From Bacteroidaceae bacterium (GTDB taxonomy: Bacteria > Bacteroidota > Bacteroidia > Bacteroidales > Bacteroidaceae): DNA of 64,000 nucleotides. The notes below the pieces were generated by a model. That model ran no database searches. It saw only the letters and a list, made by a program, of their open reading frames with translations, and was not told where the DNA came from. Shown one piece after another: positions 50,797-59,656 of this stretch (positions are counted from its first letter, which is position 1; the number at the start of each line of letters is the position of its first letter). The position numbers and the translations under genes were made by a program. The stretch is taken from NCBI GenBank assembly GCA_016291905.1, contig JAEEZS010000019.1, positions 45,900 through 109,899 of the forward strand. The letters run 5' to 3'.

Positions 50797-52359
50797 ATGA
50801 ATCGAAAATTATCCATTATCAATTGTCAATTATACATTTTTATAATTGCGCTATTGTGCCTTTCTTGCACGGAGGCGTGGGAGTCTCATTACGACCCTGA
50901 CGGCAAGCAGTCCTCGTCAAACAAGACCCTTTGGGAGGAGATTTCGTCAAGGAACGAGTTGGCTGCCTTTCGTGCTGTAGTCGAACGCACGTCCTACTGC
51001 GATCTGTTGGACGGTGACCAGATGTTCACCGTGTTTGCTCCGCAGGGGACGCTGGAGACGACGGGATTGTCGGTGGAGGAACTGGAAACGGAGATTGTCG
51101 GCAACCACATGGCGCGGTTTGCCTTCCCGGCGAATAACACGTTAGCGACTACCAAGAACATCCGGTTGCTGAATGGTAAGCGAGGCGAGTTCAGCCAGAC
51201 GGACGGGAGCCTCTATCAGTTGAACGGCAGGCGGCTCACGGAAACGAACATTGCCGCCAAGAATGGCGTGCTTCACATCATCGACAGCCAGCTGCCCTTC
51301 TTCTGCAACGTGTGGGAATACATGAATAAGGACACGGCCTTCAGCGCCGTGCGCGATTACCTCTATTCGTTCAACGAACTGGTGCTCGACGTGGATGCCA
51401 GCGTGGCCGGAGCGGTAGTCGATGGGGAGATAACGTATGTCGATTCTGTTGTCGTCACCGCCAACGAGATGTTCCGGCGCATCGGGCAGCTGAATAGCGA
51501 AGACAGTACCTACTGGATGGTGTTGCCCACGAACACGGCCTGGCGAAAGGCTTACGATCGCGTCAGCAGTTTCTATACCTATTCGGTGAAGAACGCCGAC
51601 AGGGACTCGCTGCAAAGGCTCTACACGCAGATGGCGTTGGTAAACGACCTGGTGTTCAGCCGCAGCATGCAGACATCGCCGGCCGATTCGCTTGTCTCCA
51701 CTACGGGCGGGGTGTTCCGCCGCCCGCTGCGTACGCTATTGCCTGAGTACGGGAGCTTCGACGAGGGGCAGCCCTGCAGCAACGGACGGGTGTTCCGGGT
51801 GGATACGCTACGCTATCAGCCTTGGGAGTCGTGGCAACGGCCCATCCAGGTGGAGGCGGAGAACACGCGCGGACGTGAATACACGCTGTGCGAACTGTAC
51901 AAACGGAATCTGAACGTCACGAGCGAATACTATTCGAAGGTATCGGACGCCAGTTATATTGAGATGGTGCCTTCATCGACTTCGGCTAACCCGACGGTAA
52001 CGTTCTCGGTGCCGGACGTGCTGTCGGCAACGTATGACATCAAGGTGGTGTTCCTGCCGCAGACGATGGGTACGGACAAATCGACGTGGGGGCTGCCTAA
52101 TAAGATGGTTGCCAACCTGACGACGGTGGATGCGAACGGCAAGCAGGTGACGGAAAAGACGGATGTGTTCTATGCCGACCCCACGCGGGTGGACACGGTG
52201 ACGGTGTTTGCAGGCTATCGGTTTGAGGCATGCAACTACGAAGAGGAGACGGTGGCGACGAAACTGAAGATTCAGAGCCAGGTGCTCAGCAAGGAGCGTA
52301 GCCAGTACTCCCGAACGATGCTGATAGACTGTGTGATTGTTGAACCGACGAAAGAGTGA
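50797..52359 (+). CDS. Fasciclin (FAS1) lipoprotein with two repeats and C-terminal beta domain
   Basis: I start at the ATG at 50797 (520 aa) rather than a TTG at 50782. The signal is MNRKLSIINCQLYIFIIALL and a lipobox cysteine (CLSC); it is coded by the intergenic-type repeat TTATCAATTGTCAATTATAC. FAS1 strands are MFTVFAPQGTLETTG near 75 and YWMVLPTNTAWRKAYDRV near 238. The C-terminal part (YIEMVPSSTSANPTVTFSVP, ATYDIKVVFLPQTMG) resembles a beta sandwich. It ends five bases before the second SusC gene. Confidence 0.75.
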   Translation: MNRKLSIINCQLYIFIIALLCLSCTEAWESHYDPDGKQSSSNKTLWEEISSRNELAAFRAVVERTSYCDLLDGDQMFTVFAPQGTLETTGLSVEELETEIVGNHMARFAFPANNTLATTKNIRLLNGKRGEFSQTDGSLYQLNGRRLTETNIAAKNGVLHIIDSQLPFFCNVWEYMNKDTAFSAVRDYLYSFNELVLDVDASVAGAVVDGEITYVDSVVVTANEMFRRIGQLNSEDSTYWMVLPTNTAWRKAYDRVSSFYTYSVKNADRDSLQRLYTQMALVNDLVFSRSMQTSPADSLVSTTGGVFRRPLRTLLPEYGSFDEGQPCSNGRVFRVDTLRYQPWESWQRPIQVEAENTRGREYTLCELYKRNLNVTSEYYSKVSDASYIEMVPSSTSANPTVTFSVPDVLSATYDIKVVFLPQTMGTDKSTWGLPNKMVANLTTVDANGKQVTEKTDVFYADPTRVDTVTVFAGYRFEACNYEEETVATKLKIQSQVLSKERSQYSRTMLIDCVIVEPTKE

Positions 52360-52363
52360 GGAT

Positions 52364-55300
52364 ATGAAACGGTATGCTATAATAATTCTTCTTCAGCTTT
52401 CATTCATTTTTGTCGTTACTGCCCAGGACATGCGCCGCATCAGCGGTACGGTGGTTGACGCCGTGACGGAGACGGCTGTGGCGGGTGCCCGTGTGACGGC
52501 ACACGGTGATGCCTCGCTGGCTGCCATGACGGACGAGACGGGCAGCTTCACGCTGAACATTCCGCCGGCGGTGGCCCTGCTGGATGTGACGGCTCCCGGG
52601 TATAACAGCGTGCTGCTGGCTGTCGGTGCTGCCGACAAGGTGTGCCTGTGGCCCGAGCGTTTTGCGGCTGACAATCCCCCGTCGTTCCGCACCAGCAGCG
52701 CTGTGAGCGTGGACGACGAGATTGCCGCCCGACTGGGGGGCGAGGTACGCACCATCACCCGCAGCGGCATGAAGGGAAACGGCGTCATGATGCTCATCGA
52801 CGGCCTGAACTCGCTGCATGCCAACGCTATGCCTCTCGTCATCGTCGATGGTGTCTATCTCGACCAGCAGCAGGGGCGCGAGACGCTGCACGACGGCTTC
52901 TACAACAACCTGCTCGCCAACATCAACGTAGCCGATGTGGAGCGGATAACGGTGTTGAAGAACGGCACGGCGCTGTATGGCGTCAGGGGAGCCAACGGAG
53001 TCATTGTCATAGAGACACGCCGCAGCCACAGCATGGCCACACGCATCGAGGTGAACAGCATGGCAGGCATCGAGTGGGCTCCTGACGGCCCCGACATGAT
53101 GGATGCCAGCGCCTTCCGCCTCTACGCATCGGAACTGATTGGAGGCACGGCCACACGGCAGACGACGTTTAAGTTCCTGAAGGACGACAAGGACTATTAT
53201 TTCTATAAGAAGTACCACAACGAGACACGCTGGAACGACTACCTCTACCGCGAGGCGCTGACGCAGCAGTATAACATCAGCGTGCAGGGCGGCGACGAGG
53301 TGGCGGACTACTGCCTCTCGCTGGGCTACGTGGATGCACAGAGTACCCTGTTGTGTAACGACTTCAGCCGGCTGGGACTGCGCTTCAACACCGACATACG
53401 CCTGTCAGAAAGGCTGCGGACGCGCTTCGACGTGGCCTACAACCAGAACACCCGCGACCTGCGCGACGACGGTGCCCCTGAGGACTTCACCTCCAGCACC
53501 ATCCTCGCCCCAGGTTTCCTCGGTCTCATCAAGAGCCCCTTCCTCAATCCCTACCGCTACGACGAGCAGGGCCAGCTGACTACGTTTGTGGAGGATGCCG
53601 ACGACTTTGCCGAAGGGCTGGCGCTCAATAGCTCTTGGGCCAATCCTGTGGCTATCAACACCTACGGCGAGGCACGCAACAAGAATCGTCAGGAGACCAG
53701 CTTCTTCAATATCACCATCGCCCCGCGTCTTGACCTCGGACGGGGTCTGACGGCGCAGACGCTTTTCAGCTATGGGCTGACGGGTGTGACGGAGCGCTCG
53801 TTTGTGCCCATGACGGGTGTGCCCGTGTTCTATATCGATGGGGTGGGAGCGAGCAGCAACCGCGCAGCATCGCTCACCGCCAAGCAGGAAAGCCTCTTCA
53901 GCGACACGAAGCTGATGTGGACGCTCACGCCTTCGGACGCGACGGGAAAGCATCGTGGGCCGCACGGGCTGGAGGTGACGGCAGGATTCCGCTACACGTC
54001 CGATAGCTACACCTCGTCGCGACAAGAGGGACATAATACGGGCAACGACAAGACGCCCGACTTGGCTGCATCGTTGAGTTACAAGGACGTAGGCGGTACC
54101 GACGACAGCTGGCGCTCGGCTGCCCTCTATGCACAGGCCGACTACAACTGGCGCTACACCTGGTATGCCCAGGGGGCGTTGGCCATGGAGACATCGTCGC
54201 ACTTCGGGCGCGATGCCCGCGATGGCGTGCGGCTGGGCGGCGTCAAGTGGGGGCTGTTCCCCTCGCTGCAGGGGGCTTGGCAGGTGTCGAACGAGCCGTT
54301 CATGGCTCGTCTGAAAGCCGTCAACCTGCTGAAGTTGCACGTGGGCTACGACGAGAGTGGCAACGACGACATCCCTGCCGCAGCAGCACGTACCACGTTT
54401 GCCTCGGGCAAGTATCTCGGAAATGCCATAGGCCTGAGCCTCAATGCTATCGGGAATAACACGCTGCAATGGGAGACCACACGCCGCCTGAGTGCCGGCC
54501 TCGACTTGAAGGCATGGACGGGTCGTCTGAGCCTTGCGTTGAACGTCTTCAAGAGCTTCACCTCCAACCTGCTCACCCTGAAGAGCCTGCCTGAGCTGTC
54601 GGGCGAGGACTACTACTGGAGCAACGAGGGAGCGCTGGAGAACATGGGTGCCGACGTCCGCGTGAACGTCAAGCTGCTGGGCACGCGCGACTGGTCGTGG
54701 GAAGCGGGTTTCTCGGCTGCCACCTACCGCAACCGCATAACCTCGCTGCCTGACGGCGATTTCACCACGCAGCTCTATGGGGGCGAGGTGCTGACAGCCG
54801 TGGGGAAGCCCGCAGGCGTCTTCTACGGCTACCGCACGGCTGGTGTCTATGCCACCACCGCCGAGGCTGAGGCTGCAGGGCTCTACAATGTGCTCACTAC
54901 CGGCAGCCGCAGCTACTTCGGGGCAGGCGACGTCATCTTCGTCAATCAGGACGGCGATCCCGCTATCGACGACCGCGACAAGGTGGTCATCGGCGATCCC
55001 AACCCCGACCTCTACGGCAACATCTTCACCACCGTGGGCTACCGGCGCCTCACCCTCGAGGCCCAGCTGGGCTACTCGTGGGGCAACGACATCTACAACT
55101 ACCTGCGTCGCCAGCTTGAGAGCGGCAGCAACTTCTTTAACCAGACTACTGCCCTCAACCGTCGTTGGATCTGCGAAGGGCAGCAGACCGACGTTCCCCG
55201 TGCCACCTTCGGCGACCCGATGGGCAACGCCCGTTTCTCCGACCGTTGGATTGAGGACGGCTCGTACCTGCGCCTCCGTCAGGTCACCCTTTCCTACCGC

Positions 55301-55492
55301 CTGCCCGTCAACTCCATCTGGATGCAGGGGCTCACGCTGTGGGTGACGGGTAACAACCTCTTCACGTTCACCAACTATCTGGGTGCCGACCCCGAGTCGT
55401 CCGTCTCGTGCAGCGTCCTCAGTCAGGGCATCGATGCCGGTCTGCTCGCCCAGGGCCGCAGCCTGCTCGTCGGCCTCAAGTTGAACCTGTAA
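52364..55492 (+). CDS. SusC/RagA-type TonB-dependent outer-membrane transporter (second pair)
   Basis: The ATG at 52364 gives 1042 aa starting MKRYAIIILLQLSFIFVVTA with a signal ending TAQ. Residues about 25-100 are the carboxypeptidase-like domain (ISGTVVDAVTETAVAGARVT). The plug carries RITVLKNGTALYGVRGANGV and the barrel ends GRSLLVGLKLNL. It is shorter than the first SusC and less alike in its plug, so the pair is not a recent duplicate. It is flanked by a fasciclin lipoprotein and the second SusD gene, 37 bases downstream. Confidence 0.85.
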   Translation: MKRYAIIILLQLSFIFVVTAQDMRRISGTVVDAVTETAVAGARVTAHGDASLAAMTDETGSFTLNIPPAVALLDVTAPGYNSVLLAVGAADKVCLWPERFAADNPPSFRTSSAVSVDDEIAARLGGEVRTITRSGMKGNGVMMLIDGLNSLHANAMPLVIVDGVYLDQQQGRETLHDGFYNNLLANINVADVERITVLKNGTALYGVRGANGVIVIETRRSHSMATRIEVNSMAGIEWAPDGPDMMDASAFRLYASELIGGTATRQTTFKFLKDDKDYYFYKKYHNETRWNDYLYREALTQQYNISVQGGDEVADYCLSLGYVDAQSTLLCNDFSRLGLRFNTDIRLSERLRTRFDVAYNQNTRDLRDDGAPEDFTSSTILAPGFLGLIKSPFLNPYRYDEQGQLTTFVEDADDFAEGLALNSSWANPVAINTYGEARNKNRQETSFFNITIAPRLDLGRGLTAQTLFSYGLTGVTERSFVPMTGVPVFYIDGVGASSNRAASLTAKQESLFSDTKLMWTLTPSDATGKHRGPHGLEVTAGFRYTSDSYTSSRQEGHNTGNDKTPDLAASLSYKDVGGTDDSWRSAALYAQADYNWRYTWYAQGALAMETSSHFGRDARDGVRLGGVKWGLFPSLQGAWQVSNEPFMARLKAVNLLKLHVGYDESGNDDIPAAAARTTFASGKYLGNAIGLSLNAIGNNTLQWETTRRLSAGLDLKAWTGRLSLALNVFKSFTSNLLTLKSLPELSGEDYYWSNEGALENMGADVRVNVKLLGTRDWSWEAGFSAATYRNRITSLPDGDFTTQLYGGEVLTAVGKPAGVFYGYRTAGVYATTAEAEAAGLYNVLTTGSRSYFGAGDVIFVNQDGDPAIDDRDKVVIGDPNPDLYGNIFTTVGYRRLTLEAQLGYSWGNDIYNYLRRQLESGSNFFNQTTALNRRWICEGQQTDVPRATFGDPMGNARFSDRWIEDGSYLRLRQVTLSYRLPVNSIWMQGLTLWVTGNNLFTFTNYLGADPESSVSCSVLSQGIDAGLLAQGRSLLVGLKLNL

Positions 55493-55529
55493 TGAAAAAC
55501 TGAGAATTAGGAATTAGAAATTAGGAATT

Positions 55530-57191
55530 ATGAGAGGCAAGAGATATTATATTTTCGTTCTTCTTTTTTCATTCATAGGGCTGTGCAGCTGCGCCGACCT
55601 GTTCGACACCCAGTCGTCGTTCTATTCGACGGAGGATACCCACACCCTCTCCTCGGCTGCCGACACGGTCTATTCCGTCATCGGCATCCTCAGCAAGGTG
55701 CAGGCCATTGCCGACCGTACGGTGCTGATGGGTGAGCTCCGTGCCGACCTCGTCTGCGAGAACGACTACACCACCAGCGACCTGCGCGAGATTGTCCGCT
55801 CGGACGTTTCGTCCACAAACGCCTATGTGGACTATCGCGACTTCTATGCCGTCATCAACAACTGCAACTACTATCTCTCCCGTGCCGACACCACCGTGCG
55901 TGTGGCAGGGCAGAAGGTCATCCTCAGGGAGTATGCCGTCGTGAAGGCCATCCGTGCCTGGACGTACATGCAGCTGGCGCTCATCTATGGCGAGGTGCCG
56001 TTCTACACCGAGCCCATCCTCAAGTTCACCGACGCCGACAAGGAGTATCCGAAGTACGACCTCAGCCGCATCTGCGACTATTTCATCCCCGACCTGCTGC
56101 CCTATGTGGAGGTGGAGCAGCCCGCCTACGGCTCCATCAGCGGTATCGACGCCCGCAAGTTCTTCTTCCCCGTCAAGCTGGTGCTGGCCGACATGTACCT
56201 CTGGCAGCAGGACTACCGCCATGCGGCGTTCTACTATGCCGACTACCTCTCCGACAAGAAGCTGACGACGGGCTTGGTGGCCTCGCGCGTCAGCGGCATC
56301 AACACCAGCGACGAGGTGACAGCCTACACGTCCAACTGGATAAACGCCTTCCAGTTGCCGGGCGTCGAGGAGATCATCACCCTCATCCCGATGGCCAAGA
56401 CGCGCCTCGATGGGGTGAAGAGCAAGCTCGACAACGTCTTCAGCTCCACCGAGGAGAACGCCGATCATTACCAGATTACCCCCTCGCCCTACTACGAGGA
56501 GCTGGTGGGCGCGCAGGACTATGCCTATTCCGTCAACGAGCGCACGCTAAAGCACCTCAGCTGTGGCGACATGCGCTACTATGCCACCTATCCCACCAAG
56601 TTCGTCCCAGCCGACAAGCAACCCTCGGCCGACGACTGGAAAACCGACGACGAGGACATCCAGGAGAACGCCAAGTTCACCTCAGGCCACGTCTATGTCT
56701 ATCGCGTGGGTACCGTGTGGCTGCGCCTGGCCGAAGCGCTCAACTGCATGGGCGACTACGAGGACGCCTTTGCCATCCTGAAGCGCGGAGGCGAGGTGAC
56801 GACGCGGGGCGACTCGCTGCTCTTCGAGTTCACGCAGACCTCCGTGGGCACCGAGCGCTATCGCGGCATCCATGCACGGGGTGGGGGAGAAGCCTTCCGC
56901 AACAGCGTCTATGACCTGCCCGATATGTCGGGCGACACGCTGGAGGTGCGCGTGTGGACACCCGAGCGCCTGGTGGAGTATGTCGAGGAGCGTATCGTCG
57001 AGGAGCAGGCACTTGAGAACGCCTTTGAGGGACATCGCTTCTACGACCTCATGCGCGTGGCCCTCCGTCGGGGCGACCCCACCTACCTGGCCGACAAGGT
57101 GGCCCACCGCAACGGCACCCTCCAGCCCGCCGACGACGCGCTCTACAACCTCCTCTCCAACCCCGCAAACTGGTATATCCGTCACGACTAA
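55530..57191 (+). CDS. RagB/SusD-type nutrient-binding lipoprotein (second pair)
   Basis: The 553-aa protein starts MRGKRYYIFVLLFSFIGLCS with a lipobox cysteine. It has SusD helices: SSAADTVYSVIGILSKVQAI, VKAIRAWTYMQLALIYGEVP, KLVLADMYLWQQDYRHAAFY and VEERIVEEQALENAFEGHRF, the conserved end motif. Length is typical. It closes the plus-strand surface locus; the following gap is a heptamer array rather than a terminator, and the DUF4301 gene follows in the same direction. Confidence 0.85.
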   Translation: MRGKRYYIFVLLFSFIGLCSCADLFDTQSSFYSTEDTHTLSSAADTVYSVIGILSKVQAIADRTVLMGELRADLVCENDYTTSDLREIVRSDVSSTNAYVDYRDFYAVINNCNYYLSRADTTVRVAGQKVILREYAVVKAIRAWTYMQLALIYGEVPFYTEPILKFTDADKEYPKYDLSRICDYFIPDLLPYVEVEQPAYGSISGIDARKFFFPVKLVLADMYLWQQDYRHAAFYYADYLSDKKLTTGLVASRVSGINTSDEVTAYTSNWINAFQLPGVEEIITLIPMAKTRLDGVKSKLDNVFSSTEENADHYQITPSPYYEELVGAQDYAYSVNERTLKHLSCGDMRYYATYPTKFVPADKQPSADDWKTDDEDIQENAKFTSGHVYVYRVGTVWLRLAEALNCMGDYEDAFAILKRGGEVTTRGDSLLFEFTQTSVGTERYRGIHARGGGEAFRNSVYDLPDMSGDTLEVRVWTPERLVEYVEERIVEEQALENAFEGHRFYDLMRVALRRGDPTYLADKVAHRNGTLQPADDALYNLLSNPANWYIRHD

Positions 57192-57197
57192 TTAATC

Positions 57198-57260
57198 CTC
57201 AATCTTCAATCCTCAATCCTCAATCCTCAATCTTCAATCTTCAATCTTCAATCCTCAATC
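57198..57260 (+). repeat. Heptanucleotide array before the DUF4301 gene
   Basis: Nine consecutive heptamers of the form YTCAATC run from 57198 to 57260 and stop five bases before the ATG at 57266. The run fills almost the whole 74-base gap between SusD and DUF4301, so it lies in the transcribed spacer. Related TCAATC words recur near 58820. Confidence 0.9.
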
Positions 57261-57265
57261 TTCAT

Positions 57266-58807
57266 ATGTTTACCGAATCAGACCTTCTCTTTCTCGCAAA
57301 GCGCGGAACCTCAGTCGCACAGGCCGAGGAGCAGCTCGCCAGTATCGAACACGGCTTCCCCTTCCTGAAGCTCGAGGGCGCCGCAGCCGTCGGCAAGGGC
57401 ATCGTCAAGCCCGACGAAACCCTTCGTGACGACGCCGTCAGCGCCTGGCAGGACTACCTTGCCGCCGGCCATCGCGTGGTGAAGTTCGTGCCCGCCTCCG
57501 GTGCCGCCAGCCGTATGTTCAAGAACCTCTTTGCGTTCCTCGACGCACCCTACGACGAGCCGCAGACCGACTTCGAGCACATCTTCTTCCACCACATCAC
57601 CTGCTTTGCCTTCTACGGCACGCTGGATGCCTGCTGCGTCAGGCTCTACGGCAAGGGCGTCGCCGACCTCATGGCCGACGGACGTTACAAGGCCGTGGTG
57701 GAGGCCCTGCTGAATGCCGACGGCATGAACTACGGCAAGCTGCCCAAGGGCCTGCTGGAGTTCCACAGCAGCCTCGAAGGCACGCCCCGCACCCCCCTTG
57801 AGGAACATCTGGTGGAGGGCGCCCTCTATGCTGCCGATGCCGACAACCGCGTCCACATCCACTTCACCGTGTCGCCCGAGCACCGCCGGCTGTTCGAGGA
57901 GAAGGCTGCCGCCGTCGTCCAGAAGTACGAGCAGAAGTTCAACGTCACCTACGACATCACCTTCTCCGAGCAGAAATCCTCCACCGACACCATCGCTGCC
58001 AACCCCGACGGCACCCCCTTCCACGATGCTGCGGGCAACCTCGTCTTCCGTCCCGGCGGACACGGCGCCCTCATCGAGAACCTGGGCGACCTGCGCTCCG
58101 ACGTCGTCTTCATCAAGAACATCGACAACGTCGTCCCCGACCGCTTCAAGGACGATACCGTCGAGTACAAGCAAGTGCTTGCCGGCATCCTCGTCAGCCT
58201 CCAGCAGCAGGTGTTCGACTACATCCGTCTGCTCGACAGCGGGGCGTACACCGATGCCCAGTTGGCCGAGATGCTGCGGTTCCTCGAGGAGAAGTTCTTC
58301 TGCTACAGCCCCTGGTTCCACCCCGACGGCGTCGGTACCGACAGCCGCGCGGCCCTCGTGGCCTATCTGCGCGACAAGCTCAACCGCCCCATCCGCGTCT
58401 GCGGCATGGTGCAGAACGTCGGCGAGCCCGGCGGAGGCCCCTTCCTTGCCTACAATGCCGACGGCTCCGTCTCGCTGCAGATTCTGGAGAGCTCGCAGAT
58501 TGACATGACCAATCCCCGTAGCGCCGAGATGTTCAGCCGGGGCACCCACTTCAACCCCGTCGACCTTGTCTGCGGCATCAGCGACTATCAGGGCGAGCCC
58601 TTCGACCTGCCGCGCTACGTCGACAAGTCCACCGGCTTCATCTCCTCCAAGTCGAAGGACGGGCGCGAGCTGCGCGCCCTCGAGCTGCCCGGGCTGTGGA
58701 ACGGCGCCATGAGCAACTGGCTGACGCTCTTTGTCGAGGTGCCCCTCTCCACGTTCAACCCCGTCAAGACCGTCAACGACCTCCTGCGCGAGCAGCACCA
58801 GCTGTAG
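57266..58807 (+). CDS. DUF4301 protein (Bacteroidota conserved, nucleotidyltransferase-like)
   Basis: The 513-aa protein starts MFTESDLLFLAKRGTSVAQA. Conserved blocks are VVKFVPASGAASRMFKNLFA near 75-95, LPKGLLEFHSSLEGTPRTPL, FRPGGHGALIENLGDLRSDV, VFIKNIDNVVPD and NVGEPGGGPFLAYN. The glycine-rich block and the acid-rich IDN loop suggest a nucleotide-sugar transferase-like fold, but the activity is not known. Length is normal for DUF4301. It lies 74 bases after SusD and ends at a hairpin shared with the convergent peptidase gene. Confidence 0.85.
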   Translation: MFTESDLLFLAKRGTSVAQAEEQLASIEHGFPFLKLEGAAAVGKGIVKPDETLRDDAVSAWQDYLAAGHRVVKFVPASGAASRMFKNLFAFLDAPYDEPQTDFEHIFFHHITCFAFYGTLDACCVRLYGKGVADLMADGRYKAVVEALLNADGMNYGKLPKGLLEFHSSLEGTPRTPLEEHLVEGALYAADADNRVHIHFTVSPEHRRLFEEKAAAVVQKYEQKFNVTYDITFSEQKSSTDTIAANPDGTPFHDAAGNLVFRPGGHGALIENLGDLRSDVVFIKNIDNVVPDRFKDDTVEYKQVLAGILVSLQQQVFDYIRLLDSGAYTDAQLAEMLRFLEEKFFCYSPWFHPDGVGTDSRAALVAYLRDKLNRPIRVCGMVQNVGEPGGGPFLAYNADGSVSLQILESSQIDMTNPRSAEMFSRGTHFNPVDLVCGISDYQGEPFDLPRYVDKSTGFISSKSKDGRELRALELPGLWNGAMSNWLTLFVEVPLSTFNPVKTVNDLLREQHQL

Positions 58808-58830
58808 GAAGCAATTTTCAGTCTTCAATC

Positions 58831-58869
58831 AGAAAGGATTAGCAGGCTCTGAGCCTGCTAATCCTTTCT
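58831..58869. terminator. Bidirectional hairpin terminator
   Basis: A 19-base perfect inverted repeat (58831-58849 with 58851-58869) with a single-base centre lies between the convergent DUF4301 and peptidase genes. The stop codon of the peptidase gene (58858-58860) lies inside the right arm. Followed on the minus strand by TGATTGAAG, it has no strong T-run, but the pairing is exceptionally strong. Confidence 0.6.
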
Positions 58870-59298
58870 GTACCCTTGCCCGAAGGCGTTGTAGCGCTTC
58901 ATCTGGCGTCGGTTGGTGCTGCCCTCGGGCCGCAGGCCCACGTGGAAGAACGAGCCGTAGTCAATCATCTGGTCAAACTCCAGCCGCTCCGCGTTTTCCC
59001 TGAACCACTGGCGTACGGTGTCCATCTGCTCGTCCGTCGCATGCAGCGGGCGGAAGTCGGCTGCAAGGCCCAGCAGGTGCTGGCTCGTGGGGCTGCCCCC
59101 CACGTCGTGGTTCAGGTCGCGGCAGCGGTAGCCGCTGGTGATGACGATGGGCTGGGCGAGGTGTTCGCGCAGAGGGTCCAGGACGGTGTCGACGAGATAC
59201 TCGATGTTCCGCCTCGCCTCACGTGGCGCCGAGTTGTCGTACCCTTTCAACGCAGCCGTCACGCTCTGCTCAAACTCGGGAAAAGAAAAGTATTTCAT
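58858..59298 (-). CDS. M15-family D-Ala-D-Ala peptidase-like protein
   Basis: The 146-aa protein starts MKYFSFPEFEQSVTAALKGY. It has the M15 zinc motif SQHLLGLAADF (His and Asp) and the second His in FFHVGLRP, with ITSGYRCRDLNHDVGGSPTS before them, in M15A/M15_3 order. It lacks a signal peptide. Enzymes of this type cut cell-wall peptides; in this island they sit beside smalltalk and HU genes and probably act in wall remodelling during release or transfer. The stop lies inside a hairpin. Confidence 0.85.
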   Translation of the reverse strand: MKYFSFPEFEQSVTAALKGYDNSAPREARRNIEYLVDTVLDPLREHLAQPIVITSGYRCRDLNHDVGGSPTSQHLLGLAADFRPLHATDEQMDTVRQWFRENAERLEFDQMIDYGSFFHVGLRPEGSTNRRQMKRYNAFGQGYRKD

Positions 59299-59301
59299 AG
59301 A

Positions 59302-59339
59302 GAAGCCTCCCCCGTCCCCTCCTGAAGGAGGGGCGACCT
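59302..59339. repeat. Palindromic GC-rich repeat, copy 1
   Basis: CCCCTCCTGAAGGAGGGG is a perfect palindrome inside a longer word that starts GAAGCCTCCCCCGT. An inverted copy lies at 59417-59450 and related copies lie at 59616-59656 and inside the primase gene at 61665-61739. It sits just before the start of the peptidase gene. Confidence 0.8.
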
Positions 59340-59416
59340 GCGGGAAGTGACAGGGTTTAAGCGATTAAAAAAAGTGAGACAATAAGTAAAATGATTGAGA
59401 GAGGAAGCCTTTCGGT

Positions 59417-59450
59417 TCGCCCCTCCTTCAGGAGGGGGTGGGGGAGGCTC
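59417..59450. repeat. Palindromic GC-rich repeat, copy 2 (inverted)
   Basis: The sequence CCCCTCCTTCAGGAGGGGG and the flank GGGGGAGGCTC is the reverse complement of copy 1. The two copies bracket 77 bases and could pair to form a long stem. It lies next to the stop of the smalltalk gene. Confidence 0.8.
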
Positions 59451-59451
59451 T

Positions 59452-59544
59452 TTAGAGGCAGCTTTGAACCGAGAGCGTGCCCACAATCGCCGTCAGCACG
59501 GCAATCACAATTTCGATGACCTTTTTCCATGAGATAGCTTTCAT
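59452..59544 (-). CDS. Smalltalk protein
   Basis: A 30-codon frame starts at the ATG at 59544 and reads MKAISWKKVIEIVIAVLTAI then VGTLSVQSCL. It is a single hydrophobic helix after a basic start, with a cysteine at the end, matching the small Bacteroidota smalltalk family that lies beside M15/amidase and HU genes. It probably inserts in the membrane. Function is unknown; a role in signalling or a lysis-linked step of the island has not been shown. Confidence 0.85.
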   Translation of the reverse strand: MKAISWKKVIEIVIAVLTAIVGTLSVQSCL

Positions 59545-59615
59545 AAGATTGAAAATTGAAAATTGAAGATTGAAAATTGGTTTAGTTCCGGCTTTGCCGA
59601 AAGACTACCCCTTTT

Positions 59616-59656
59616 CCCCGCTCCCCTCCCTCACGGGAGGGGTTCGGGGGTGGGTC
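59616..59656. repeat. Palindromic GC-rich repeat, copy 3
   Basis: CCCCTCCCTCACGGGAGGGG with a GGGGGTGGG flank is a variant of the CCTGAAGG palindrome seen at 59302 and 59417. It ends directly at the stop codon of the HU gene (59657). Confidence 0.75.

Noticed and set aside
57311..58828. 505-codon minus-strand open frame opposite DUF4301
   Set aside because: It mirrors the DUF4301 gene, is Val/Gly/Glu/Leu-rich and has no recognisable fold. High G+C third positions make such mirror frames open.
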